From Sipunculus nudus (Eukaryota; Annelida; Sipuncula; Golfingiida; Sipunculidae), in the NCBI GenBank assembly GCA_026874595.1, contig CM049314.1, positions 28,783,729 through 28,847,728 on the forward strand: 64,000 nucleotides of DNA, given 5' to 3'. The notes below the pieces were generated by a model. The model saw nothing but the letters and a program-made list of their open reading frames with translations. It was not told the origin of the DNA and searched no databases. This document shows positions 22,101-36,100 of this stretch, one piece after another. Every line of letters begins with the position of its first letter. Positions within the stretch are counted from its first letter, which is position 1. The translations under genes and the position numbers were made by a program.

Positions 22101-25100
22101 ACATGTCTGACATGTATATGTACAATTCAAGCACTGAACATATTGAACCCGAGTGCAAGCACCAATTACACAAACATCACTGCTGAAATATGTCATGGGT
22201 GCACACAACACATAAATGATTATAAGTGGCACCACGAGTCTTGTGTACCAGAACGCCATCAAAGATGTATGGACATGAACAATTTCAGGCAGATACTTCA
22301 AACCACTGTGAGGCTGTGTGCACAAATGCATGAAACAACTAGAAAACTGATACCAGTAGTCGACAAGTGACAACGTGTCTCCTCTGAAGTAAGAGTGGTA
22401 CAGGTGAAGTGACGGATGGATAGAGTGGTATGGTACACCACTGCTGAATAAAGTCAACTAAAACTCTGAAAAAAGAGCATTAATTTATTCAAAGAAAACA
22501 CCTGCCGCCACCTGTCTGGTCTACTAGAAAACTCTCCAAGATGGATTGACATGCAAAATTTCAGAAAAATACCTTGATTGACCGACTTTAGATGTGAGCA
22601 ATTTTCACCTAAAGCACATGTATGGAAAGACACCACATGAAAACGATTGCAGATGGCACCACCAGTCTTGAGTACAAGATGGAGGAGCCCAAGATCTATG
22701 AATATGCATAATTTCAGGCCAATACTGAAAATCACTCATGAGAAAAGGGTATTAATTTATTCTACAAAAAAACCAGAAGGTATTTGGCGCCACCTGTCTG
22801 GTTTATGTGCCAACTTTTAAGTATGGATTAACATGCTAAATTTCAGACCAATACCTTGACCCACTCCTGAGATAAAAGCAATTTTCACCAAAAGCACATG
22901 TATGGATAGATGCCACATGAAAACCATTGCAAATGGTGCCACCAGTCTTGAGTGCAAGATAGAGGAGCCCAAGATCTAAGAATATGCACCATTTCAGGCC
23001 AATACTGTAAATCACTCCTGAGAAAAGGGCATTAATTTTTTCTACAGATACCAGAGGGTAGGTAGCGCCACCTATCTGGTTTATGTGACAATTATCTAAT
23101 ATGGAGAAACATGCCAAATTTCAGACCAATACCTTGACCAACTCCTGAAATATGAGCAATTTTCACTAAAAGCACATATACAGATGGACACCATACAAAA
23201 ACGATTGCAAACGGCCTCACCAGTCTTGAGTACCAGATCAAGGAGTCCAACATCTATGGATATGCGCAATTTTAGGTCAATAATGCAAATCACTTCTGAG
23301 AAAAGGGCATAAATTTTTTCTACAAAAAACGGAATATTGGTGGCGCCACCTGTCAAGTGAACATGACAACTTTCCAAGATGGATGAACATGCCAAATTTC
23401 AGACCAATACCTTGAGCCCAGCAAGGAGAAACTAAACTGAACTTAAGAGCCCTGACAGTTTCCAGGGCTAGAGGCTTTCATGAGGTGTCCAATTGCAGCC
23501 TTGGGGGCATGCAGCCATGAGGTGATCACATGCAGCCTTGAGATGCATGGCACCCATGAGGTGTCTACATGCAGCCTTGAGGGGCAGGGCACCCCTGAGG
23601 TGATCACATGCCGGTTATGGAGCTGAAACGACATTATGACCCCTGGCAAACTCTGTGAACTCTTGACCTGTCCCTGGACGCACTGAGTGAACTCTTTACC
23701 TATATCTGGCTGCACTGAGTGAACTTTTGAGCTGTTGCCTAATCTGATACATTTGGCAGTCTGCCAAAGCTATAAACAGACCCAGACTGACCTTTTGCTT
23801 GTTGCCAAATCTAAAACAGTTGGCAGTCTGCCAAGCTTTTGATAGATACAGACACAATCTTGGCCTATTGGTAAATCTTGTTTACTTTGGCTAAAATGCT
23901 TTTTTTAAGCTTACATAAATAGACTTTTTATCAACGTGTTTAGAATAAATGGTTAAAGGTCTAATAATTCTGACATTTACACAAAACTTAGTGAAGCTAT
24001 CTCCTCTCGTTTCTGAGATTCTTATGTTAGGTTGGCTAAATGACTAATTTCAAATTCCTGTAAAATAGCCCAATTTGCCAAACTGGAACCAATCGAACAA
24101 ACTTGAGAGCACTTATCCCTGGAATCATTTTTGTTAAATATTGAACAATTTTAGTCAATGGTTTCTAAGAAGAAGATTTTCAAAGTTTTTCAAGCTTTTC
24201 CCCCCAAAATATAAAATGATGCAGGTGGCTAAAAAAAAGCTTTATTTCAGAACATTTGATATGTGACTGATTTTTGTGTAAATTTTGGGGATGCTAGCTC
24301 CTGCTGTTCCTAAGAAATTATGGGTTAATGTACTGATAACTGATGACCCTGTACAAAAAAGGTTGACGCAGGTGGCGCAACCAATACCTAAATTTCAGAT
24401 AAGACTCATGTGACCAACATTTGCAGAAAATTTGGTGATCATTGCTCCAGCAGTTTCTGAGATTGCAATCTTAGTATGCTTTTTTGGATAGATGGCTTAG
24501 TTCAACTTCCTGTAACTCGGCCAAAAATCTCTGAACTGGAACCATTCGAACAAACTTGAGAGAGATTGTTCCATGAATCATTTCTTTGAAAAAAATAGGA
24601 CAATTTGTTTCAAACAACAGTTTCAAAGAAGATTTTCAAAGGTTTTCAAGCTTTTTTCCCTGGAATAGAAAGTATGAATCTGTAATCAGTTGCATGCACA
24701 AGTAAGTAAAATAAGTGTTCAACAAGTGACCAATGGGTAATGGCACTCATCTTGCACCATGTCATCTTTGAAATGAGAACTAAAGATATTCATGACCATA
24801 ATATTACAATAGCCCATGACTGGTCTATATAGGTTCTACAAGTAAAGATAAGGTATCAAAAGAACTGGTTTCAAGAATTGGACCTTCAGATACCAAAGGT
24901 GACAGAGTTATTTGGTGAGTGATGATTCAGGCATATGTGAGGACATAACTGAATCATGACTGGTCTATACAGGTTGTAAAAGAGAATAATAAGATCAAGA
25001 ACAAGATCATCTGTGACCCAAATGTATCTGCCAGGTCGGATTATGTTAGGTGAAGGCTCCATACGATTAGACATAGTCAGGGATATGTAATTAAAGATGC

Positions 25101-26985
25101 TGTGTTTATTTTTATCATCATGTTTAGTTGTGTTGATCATTAGATCAGTTTGTTTATGTTGGAACTTAATAGACTGCGGTTCGTTATGATTAGCTGACAG
25201 AAGATTCTGGATGCTTATGAGAGGCTTAGCTGGTAAATTCCATGAAGAAAAGTGTGGAGAAGTCTGTATAAAGTTCCTGAATATTCTTTGACTAGAACTC
25301 TCCTGAAAGTTTTAGTGGCAAGTATATGTAGAAGCTGCCTTTAGAGCCATGAGGTTATTGAGTCAGAGTCAGTCAGTGAGAGTAAGTCGAGAGGCCTTTG
25401 CAGCCAGATGTGTTGTGTAGATTGGCACCGAGCAGGGTGTGTTATTTCAAGTATGGCAAGAGGAGAAGTACTGGTCCTATAGTTTTATGTTATGCCGAGC
25501 AGGGACTAAGGAATATTTGTGTTTGAAAAATTGTATATAATTTAGAGCCATTTAACGGTGGGGGAAAATCAGACAATTGTGTATTCTTAAAATAGTATTT
25601 GTAAGACTGGAACCAATCAACAGTGGTGACATTTTGGAAATAAACTTGCTTTTTATTGCAGCCCTTGGGCTCAAGATTTTTGGACTTTGCTTGCAAGTCT
25701 GCGGGAAATATGTCTGCTGTGTGAGTTGTGACTATCTGTTTTCACACTCCATTGAGAACTTGATGGACACAACTGGAGTGTGAAATTTGACATGTAAAAT
25801 ATACTTCCAAACTTATCACCTTCATCAAACGAATTGGGAGGTTCTACAGTATAGCATAGATACGATATTACATACATGGATTGCTCACATCCATCAAGAT
25901 TTTATTTATAAAGTAGTGCAGGATAATACAATAAACTGATGTAATAAATCACATGGACATATAACCAATTGTGGTTCAAGATATAAAGTAATTTTTGGCA
26001 AATCCTCTGTTTTAATGATATCATCTTATTAATCACTGTCAAGATATCAACCATGGTTTTTCAGCTCTGTCTACCACGTCCAAGGTCATGAGAGATTAGA
26101 TCATATATCACACTGATATGAGTGCAATTGTTATTCAACAGTTAGAGATAAATATAAAACCTTCCCCTTTTTTGTTTAAGTTTAAGATAAGATACTTTAT
26201 CGGGTGATAAGACAAGCAGTTCAAGAAATGAACTTGTACAAACAAGTCACAGTGTTGATAATTTCATTTGTTCTTGAAATTCAAATTTTTCAAATAGAAT
26301 GTCATACCAAGCTTACACAGATCACACTGCATGAGAAACCTGATTATGCAGCCAAAAGGCAAATTCCTGGATTTTCAAATTAAATTTCATGTTACCATTT
26401 AAGGATATGGAAAATATCTGAAATTTAACTGTAAGTAGATCACTCGATAATGAAAGTTTTCTTTCTTTATTAATGCATTGATAAAATCACAAGTGACTCA
26501 TGGGTCATGAGGCTCAGATGACTATTATCATTACACTTAACCTAAAATTAACAACAGGGATTTTAGCATCTGAATCAAAATCATTAGTTCTGATTCATTA
26601 ATCACCAATTACTTTGGTGGTGGGCCATAAACAGATCAAGTTCGAAACTGATATGTCAATCAAAACTGGAGTTATCATTCAGAAGCAAATTAGTGTTCCT
26701 CTCATTTTATATCCCAGTTTTCACAAGGCCCAGTGACTACTGCACCTGCTGGGGTTGGGTGTGTGACTGTCAAAACTGCTGGGGAGGAACCCCAAAAAAG
26801 TGCACTTGACTGCGAGTCAAACACAGCCATGGGACATGGCCTTCCCATTAAGCCTGCAGAATGGTCAACCTGTGTGGATGACAGCCATGAAAAATCTCAC
26901 TGTCATGGCTGAGATTCAAGCTTATTCTCCCAGCTTTGACTCCCACATGTGCTCTACCCCTACACCACAGAAGTCAGTTCTCTTC

Positions 26986-27057
<72 letters not shown>

Positions 27058-27062
27058 GTGTG

Positions 27063-27118
<56 letters not shown>

Positions 27119-30100
27119 TGACCCCCTGGCAGCAATGAGGGCAGATTTTTTTCATATTTAATAGACAAGTTCTTACCATTTCAGAGGCCATCGTCCTCCA
27201 ACACTGGCCTTATAGTAGTCACTGCCTGCTCCAATAGCTCTTGACAAACCAAAATCTCCAACTTTTGCCTGAAGATAAAGGACACATTGTGTAGGGCTAG
27301 AACATATACCAGTGGTTACAACATTGAACTTCAGAGCTGAATGTCTCAAGTATGAATCCTAAAAGAGTATTAAAAGGCAAAATAGTGAAACATAAACAGA
27401 ACATGTCTGATACATGTTAAGATTCTTGATTACTCACACCAAAAACAAAAGGACCATTAAATCCTAAATAATCTTTTCTTCTCTAATACAAATATCTTCA
27501 CCCTCAGTCACCAAACAGTTCCCACTACAATCTGTGTGCTTCTACTGACACACAACAGAATGTATACAATGTTGTCTAAAGTGTATAGCATGATCTGGTG
27601 ACTATAGTAGGTATATTGATATTATTATTATTATTATAACTGGTTCTGACATTCACTTCAAGGACAGTAACATTTAGCTTTTACTTGCCAAACATGAATT
27701 TTGACTTGCCCCATAGGAACCACTGATCACAGCCACTAACATAAAGTGAGTTCCACATGATTGTATTATATTACAGGTTTCACTTCATATTCGACAATAA
27801 AGTTAAAAACCTGTTCATGTGTTTGTTGATAAGTTACCGGTATATTTCACTTGAAAATTTTTGAAGATACAAGTAAACCTAGTTTCAATAACTTCATAAG
27901 TATTATCACTATAGTTAAATTTCTCCCAGAAAGAAAATGGCTGACTGATGATTATTTTCTATTTGAGTGATGCCATTATGCTATGTAAATTAGCTCTGTA
28001 ATCACTAATCTGTCAAGCATTGACTGCTATTTCCTTGAGCTATGAGTTCTGTAGTTGGATGAATACAGACAGAATATTGTAGAGTAAACAGAAATATAAA
28101 AATGCAGGCTACAGAACGGCAACCATCTGATCCATGTAATTCTTCTCCAGAATCAATGACATTTAAAAGTGTTTTCATTGTCTGACTAATTCCAGGTGAG
28201 GGCCAGGTCCAGGCCTGGCAAAGTACGGTGCTTACAAGAGAACTTTGTAAAGATAACCAGACAGGCAAATGCTTAAAAGACAAACTAAAGAGTTTTTTAT
28301 AAGGAGATAAAAAGAGACAACTTCTGGAGTGGGCTTGTAAAAATACTGACTTCTTAAGCCTGTTTGTGTCAACGGATGTTTTTGTTTGTCAGCATCTTTG
28401 CCAGTGACTTGGTGCAAAGCCCTTCCCGCAAAAATCAAACGACACCAAATGACATATGTTAAAATAAAAACACTGCAGGTCTGTGTGAAAAAGTAAAGCC
28501 ATTATAGGCAGCCTTGAATGGCATGACACTTACAGTTGATATTGTTAGAAAACAACACCTACAGGCCTAATGTGAACCTGTGCAATGGTTTATACACCAG
28601 GTATAATGCTTCCAGGCTGGACCATTACTTTTTCAAGTAGGCCTACATGTGTAACATTTATATGAACAATGAAATACTATACATTTTATACAAGAACCAA
28701 TTACAAAAACATCACTGCTGAAATACTGGCATGGGTGCACACAACAAAAAAATGATTGTAGGTGGCACCATAAGTCTTGTATATGATGTAGCTATCCAAG
28801 ACGTATACATATGCCCACTTTCAAGCTGATATATCAAACCCCTCCTGATAAATAAGCACGGACATACATGGTGCAAAAATACTGCAGGTGGCACCACCAG
28901 TCTGGTTTATGACAAAGCTATCCAATATGTATAAATATGCGCAATTTCAGGCTCATATAGCTAATCCCTCCCTAGAAATTAGCAGGCACAGACACTGTGC
29001 AAAAGTTATTGTAGGTGGCGCAACCAGTCTTATGAATGAGAAATCCATCAAAGATGCATTGACAGGTCAAAATATCACGCCAATATATCAAACTTCTCCT
29101 GAGTTAGGTGCACTGGGCTGACCAAGCTTATGTGAGAAAGGCAGTTGCCCCAGGTCCAAAACGATTTACTCTCTGCAGCTATTACACTGAGTGAACTCTT
29201 TACCTGTACCTGGCTGCACTGAATGAACTCTTGACCTGTTGCATAGTCTGGCACAGTTAGCAGTCTGCCAAATCTATAAATAGATCCAGACTGACCTTTC
29301 GCCTGTTGCCAGAACTGAAATAGTTGGCAGTCTGCCAAGCTATTTACAGATAAAAACACAATCTTGTTGCCTGTTGGTAAATATGTTTACACATACTGAA
29401 AGGCTACAATGTTTATTTCACACTTTCATATCCAAGAGATTGTTTGATCAAAATGATTAGAATAATAAAAGATGTACCTGATCCTTTCATTGTTAAGTGT
29501 CCTATAATACTGCCAAACAATCATTAAGTAAACTTGAACAAAGGCTTCTTAAGAATCATTTTTGTGCAATGATACAGAAACTGAAACAATAGTTTTGCAA
29601 AGAAAATCTGTAAAAACAGACTGAAGTAGGTGGCACCACAAAAACAGCAATTTCATATATGATTCATATAACCAACATTTTCACAAAACTTTGTGATGCT
29701 AGCTCCTGTCGATTCTGAGATTTTTATGTCAGTATGCTTAATTGGCAAAATGACTAAGTTCAAATTCCTGTAACTCTGCCAAAATTCAACGCACCCAAAC
29801 CATTTGAACAAACTTGAGAGAGTGTATCTCTGTGATCATTTCTGTGAAATATTGAATCATTTGGCTGAATGATTTTGGAGAAGAAGATTTTCAAAGGTTT
29901 TTTAGCTTTTCCTCTGTGAAATTTAAGTTAACGCAAGTGGCTCCAAGAGACACCCAATCCCACAACATTTGATATGTGACAGATTTTTGCATAAATTTAA
30001 AACCACCAATACCTCAAATTCAAATATGAGTCATGTGACAATCATTTACATATAATTTGGTGAAGATAGCTCCAGCCATTTCTGATATTGTATTGTAGTA

Positions 30101-33100
30101 TCCTTTTTTGGCCAAATGACAAAGTTCAGCTTCCTGTAACTTGGCCAAAATTCACCAAACTGAACCATTCGATCAAACTTGAGAGAGATTGTTTCAGGGA
30201 TTATTCCTGTGAATTTTTGAACCATTTGGAAGAATGATTTCAGAGAAGAAGATTTTCAAAGGTTTTTTAGCTTTTTCTCTGTGAAATTTACGTTTATGCA
30301 GATAGCAAAAAAATAAGCAAATTCCAAGAGAATGTTTTAGATGACAAATTTTTGCATTGCTGATTTTGAGATGGTATGGGTTAACAACATACAGACGATG
30401 GACAACACCACCCTACTGCATAAGCTCACAGGTTCGCTAAAAATCCGAAAAATCACACAGAGATTGTTTCCTAATCACACAGAGATTGTTTTCATTGTAA
30501 AGAAGTATATATGAGATGACCCTGAAAATGGGTAGAGGTAAATTGTTCAGGACAGATAATTATGCATAACTTATACTGAACAGCATGTTGTAATATGTAC
30601 CAGTCCACATGCAGAGTAACAGGCTTTGTAACACCACTTAAAGACCATGTGGTGGCAACCACAGATCACTTGTAATACAAGAACTTTCAACTTATAATGC
30701 ATTCCACTTCAGATACAGAGTTAAGACGCATATTTTTAAAACACTTATACCCTGTAAACACAGGGGGCCTATTCCTTCTAATGGATATCTAAAAGTTCAT
30801 ACTTTGGGTATAAACTAATCCAACTAGATGTTCCTGTGCTACTGAACAAATAGTTTTAGTCTGGACACCATCCAGTACCAGAAAAAAGATTGTTTTTCAG
30901 GCTTTTGCATAAAGGTTTCCATTGGACCCACTTTGCAAATTATGCAAATAGGAGAAAACTTTAGGTTGCCCTGCCACCATTTATAATACATTTACTTGGC
31001 CTGAACAAGTGGTGAGCCAAGATCTCATATACATTTATATATATGCTATGATTGTAAATCAAAACTTATCAAATTTCATGTTACTTCAGCTAGGCTGCCA
31101 AGGATTTGGTATACAGCATGAGACGTCACTTTTATATTAAACATGGTTACGTTTCTTAGAAAAATTGTTAAAAATTGTTGAAAGGGTTTCACATTCTCAC
31201 TATGCTGGTTTGCAGTCAAAACAATAACTCTTTACATAAACAAAACTGCATTGTTTCCCCACAAGATAAAAATAATCAACAATAACAATGATAACATCAC
31301 CAATGTGGTTATAAAAATAAACCTTCATTTGAGGTTACATAAACACTGGTATGGCAAACAATACTTAATATTGTGCTAAGCATATAAAATATTATGTTAA
31401 TTCTTCCTGTTTTTCATACATTTCATAAAAATACACAATAATATAACTAGAATATCTGCAGAAGCAGACAGTTAGCCTCAGCAAAAATTACTGTGTGCGT
31501 GGTAACAGTAACAAGTACAGATAATCTGTATGAATATGGATGTATATCTTTACATATATCTGTTGTTCAAGTCTTTTAACATGAGGTGCTTGTAGTTTAA
31601 TGACCTTTGCAAATCTCATAACAGAAGAAGCTACCATGGGGTAATTTTTCAAAGATTTTATAGGCAATCTGCAAAAAGATTGTTGGGAAATACAGTGAAA
31701 CCCTGGGCTGCAGACACCCTTCTAGCGTGGACACCCCGCAATTTAGGACAATGGACACCACCCAACCGTTAAAATCACCATCACTAATGGACACCTAAAA
31801 GGCAGCCTTTTGACTGGAGACAGGTCATGTTCTTTGTAACTGAGATTATGTTCTGCCTCTAGTGAGCTTCTCACAACTGACAACTGTTTCTATCATATAG
31901 ACAGGTAGCTACGGAAACAAAACACAAACTTTTTCACTCCATTTACCTCAAAGTTTGTAATTTGTTATCAAAACGTAACAATACTTTCGGCGTTTCTATA
32001 ATGCTTTAGCTGAAGTCATCCTGAAATAGTCATCCTCATTTCAGGCCATATTATTCTCTCATTGGCCTGGGAATGAGGACGAAAATCTATTTGTCAGGTG
32101 TTACACAGATGAACGGTTATGGGTCATGACCTCCTGCCAAACTGAGGACTCTGTCAGGCTTCAGATCAAAGGTGATAAAAAATGTTTATTATGTACTTGT
32201 TTGATGATTTAAATGGTTATTCACTGCTCAAAATAATGAACTCCCTTTTTACAGTATAGATGATAAAGTGACCCTGACATGAGCCAATCAACGATGGTAT
32301 AACATACACCTCATAGATTCAAGTCACATGGGTAAATCATAAGGGACGTAGATTACAATTTTACTTTATTCGCCTTTATTAACTTTGCCATCACAAAGAA
32401 TGTTAACATAATCAAGATTGAGAAATGATAAGAGATATTGGAAATCTCTTTAGTTATTCCAAGATTCTTTCGAGATTATGGAAACTCTGAATGATTAGGA
32501 AGTTTGACGGACGTATGGGAAATGCGTCAAACAACACACAGCATATATGTGAGTAAATCCTGCCACTATCAGTCAATTATGTATAGCATATTCTCCACCA
32601 AATAATGACATTAATGACACAATCAATTTATTCATGTGAATAAAAAAATAAGTGCAGTTTTTCATGGATGTTTATGTCCCTCACCTAGAACACGGACATC
32701 TGGCCACAACATGACCGCTGGGCCCGACACCCTCTGGGGCGGACACCCCACTATAAAGGAAAAATTGTCTGGTCCCGTGACTTTTTGCTATAGAGGGTTT
32801 CACTCTAAAAGCTTTTGTGCTGGTAAAGCTTAAAATGTATGTACGCTGTCAATAAGAGCTTAAAAGTATGTATGCAATCACCATTGAAGGCCTCCAACTG
32901 ACACCCCCAAACTGAGTGATAAAGGGGAATCGCCTATGGAGTGTACAACTAAGAATAAGGTAAAGGTACAAAATAACTATCAGGAACAAATCTGTGACCC
33001 AGGACTGATAGTGTTCCCATTTTAAGCTTTTAAAAATCAGCCATATTGGAGATCTAGCACAAACAGAAAATGGCAGAGGAAAGAAAAACTGTTTGTTTTT

Positions 33101-36100
33101 ATCTTTAATTTAAAATCATAGGTTTTGTACTGATTAAGTAGGTGTTAATGCAATTTTATTACCCAGATATTAATAATATTATAAACAAACTCACCAACCA
33201 CAATAAAAATAAATACCTTTAATATTGGGGGATCGAGGCTTAATCAAGTCCTATCTACCTGTTCTTTGGATGCCAAGAGAATGTTTCTGGCTGCTAGATC
33301 TCGATGAACAAATCTTTGCGCTTCTAAGTACATCATTCCTGATGCTATCTGAGCTGCCCACAATACAAGGTCTTTGGGGTTTTCTATACGCTCCGGATAA
33401 TCCAGTAGGTAATCCAGCAGTGATCCCATAGGGACCAGCTCCTGTACCTGTTTCACAGAAAGAAAATTTATAATTAAAGTGAGAAAATATACAACCGATG
33501 ATAAATTAGGCTTGTACCCTCAATATTTGGTACTGTTTTTGCATCTATCAGATAAGAAAAATTTAGCTTATATGATGTGGTTTCATAACATGAATATTGT
33601 AGTATCAGTTTTAACTTGCAGAATCCTTAATTTTCTACAGCTATTATTCAAAATAAGTATATCTCATTTCAGACTATTTTAACTTTTTAACTTTATAAAA
33701 GGTTATATTAAACCACTTATGAAAATCAACAAAGGAAAGAAGGAAACTCTGCTTGCAGCCATACTATCTTAACTCAATATACTACATTGACAATATATTT
33801 ACATAAATTTATGTAAAGGAAATAACTAGATATACCATCTGGATTATTACAACTTAGTCTCAGGCACTCAATGTAATCACATATGTATCCCAGATGTTAA
33901 TTCCTTACAGCTATAATTCCTGTTTACCTGGCCTTGGGAAAAGGCAATCTCAGATTCAAAACTTGACTAAATTACTGAAAGCCTGCCATCTGGTGGACAT
34001 GTTTTTAACAAAATAACAAGGGACCCATGGGTCACATCGCTCAGTTGAATTTTGGAAAATATTAGTAACTGCAAAATATTTTTATTTCTTATAATTCCTG
34101 TTTACCTGGTCTTGGGAAAAGGCAATCTCAGATTCAAAACTTCACAAAATTACTGAAAGCTGGCCATCTGGTGGACATGTTTTGAACAAAAAAACAAGGG
34201 ACCCATAGGTCACATCGCTCAGCTGAACTTTGGAAAATATTAGGAACTGCAAAATATATTTATTTCTTTTGGTTTTTCATGTATATTATCATTAGAAAAG
34301 CTATGAGAAAATGGCCCTGCTAAAATGAAACTCTGTAAATTATAGAATAATGGACATGAGCTAAACCATTTAGTGATGCACCAAGGGAACAAATAGGCCC
34401 ACAATAAGTGTTATATAAAAGTAATGCCATCTGGTGGACATGTTTTGAACAAAAAAAAAAAAACTATAGAGCTTGAATGTTCAGCAGTGAGGTACATACC
34501 AGCATTATGAGGGGCCCTTCACAGATGCCAACCAGCTTGACAATGCACGGATGCTGGAGCTGCATCATCACACGAGCTTCTCGGAAAAACTCCTCCTTCC
34601 CAAGATTGATGTGGTCTTCATTTAATGTTTTAATCGCAACCTCCATCTGAGAGAAAGATTAGACAAAATCAGTTCCAGATCACATTTATTTAGAAATTTA
34701 GATCTGAATAATATACTTATATATACATGAACTCTATACAAATCTATACAGCTGTAGTATATAAATTCATAAATTAGAATACTGAGAACAGGTGCTAAAT
34801 GAGTCAAATTCAGCTTTTGTTGATTCATTTACTTTTAAACAAATCCACATATTATAAATTAAGGAAAAATAATCTTACAATTCTTTATAATTTTTACAAT
34901 ATCATTTTTTCACCCTTAGTATTTCTAAGCTTCTAAAATATTGCAAATTCCTGGACATGTCTAGACATTAGAAAAGCTTGTCCTCATATTATTCATATAA
35001 GCCTTTGGCAGGCTGAGAAATGTTCAGACATGTTTGCAGTGCCAGAACAGTTATTCCAGTGTATAAATGGGGAGAGTACCTTTTTGCCAGGAGAGATAGT
35101 CCAAGTTCCTCTGTATACATTCCCGTACTCTCCTTGGCCTATTTCATATCCTTGAAAAAAAAATCAATTTGATTACATTCCTCATGTTTTAAAACATACA
35201 TAATTAATAAACAGACTAACATCTAAAGAAATCGGTGTTAAGGCTTTGATATAGCATCTGGGTCAGGAGGTCATACAACTGAAGTAGTATTTCTATTTGT
35301 CCTGACACATGGATGTACATATAAGGTTATGGAACAAACAGAACTTTCATTTATTAAAATTAAAGTGTGTTTTAACTTATATATTTAAGGATTTGGCATC
35401 ATATAATTACAGTACAGTAATGTCTACATTAGTTCATACCCTGCATTACTTCATACCCCCATTTTCATCAAAAAGATATTTACTACATAGTCTTTAATGG
35501 TTTACTCACCTAACTGAACACTCTTGGGGTCAAGCATGATAGGTCTTGACAGTTGTGGGACAGCATACTGTAACAGAAGAAGATATATCAACACAGTGGT
35601 GAGGCATAAGCTCTGACCACAGCATATATATTAAACTCAATAGGTATGTATTAAGTATTGTTTATGTATGGCACTGAATAACCTAAAAATGAGGTAAATG
35701 GCATGATGCCTTGTAGAATAGGGTCTTTTTTGCACACTAAAGAATATATAAATTTAGGGTTTCTAATAAAATGGGATTTCAGCATCAACAGTATGTATCC
35801 AAGCAGTACTATCTTTATAATTACTTAAAATATATTATCTTTCAATTATTCTGTTGTACAATAATTAGAAATTATTTCACTATACATATATTAAATTTGA
35901 CATGTCATATTGAATTTAAAGCTGTTATTATTAACTCTGTGTTAACAGAACAAACACAAAGGAAAGACAAAAATGTAAAGGTCTAAAGGGTATAAATTTT
36001 CATATTTTAACATCAGAGCCAATATACATATGTCAAATAAAACAAGCTAAAAGCAAATTTATCTATTTCATAAGGAAAAAAGGACTGAACATATGAAATC

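Larger units (their letters stand above)
22016..24660. repeat. Dispersed repeat family, long copy in intron 16
   Basis: This shares successive blocks with 28555-30440: CTACAGGCCT and ATAATGCTTCC at the start; then GGCACCACCAGTCTTG blocks; then GGCTGCACTGAGTGAACT and GGCAGTCTGCCAA; then GATGCTAGCTCCTG and GAACAAACTTGAGAGAG near the end. The same order in both argues for one long non-coding mobile or repetitive element of about 2-2.6 kb. No coding capacity seen. Confidence 0.7.

Noticed and set aside
22454-23395. Series of similar 90-100 codon minus-strand frames
   Set aside because: They look alike because they lie in the 280-bp tandem repeat; no start context, no domain, and other copies of the repeat break the frame.
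26800-27161. Open frames of 105 and 70 codons on the plus strand
   Set aside because: Most of each is an Ile-Tyr run translated from (TA)n.
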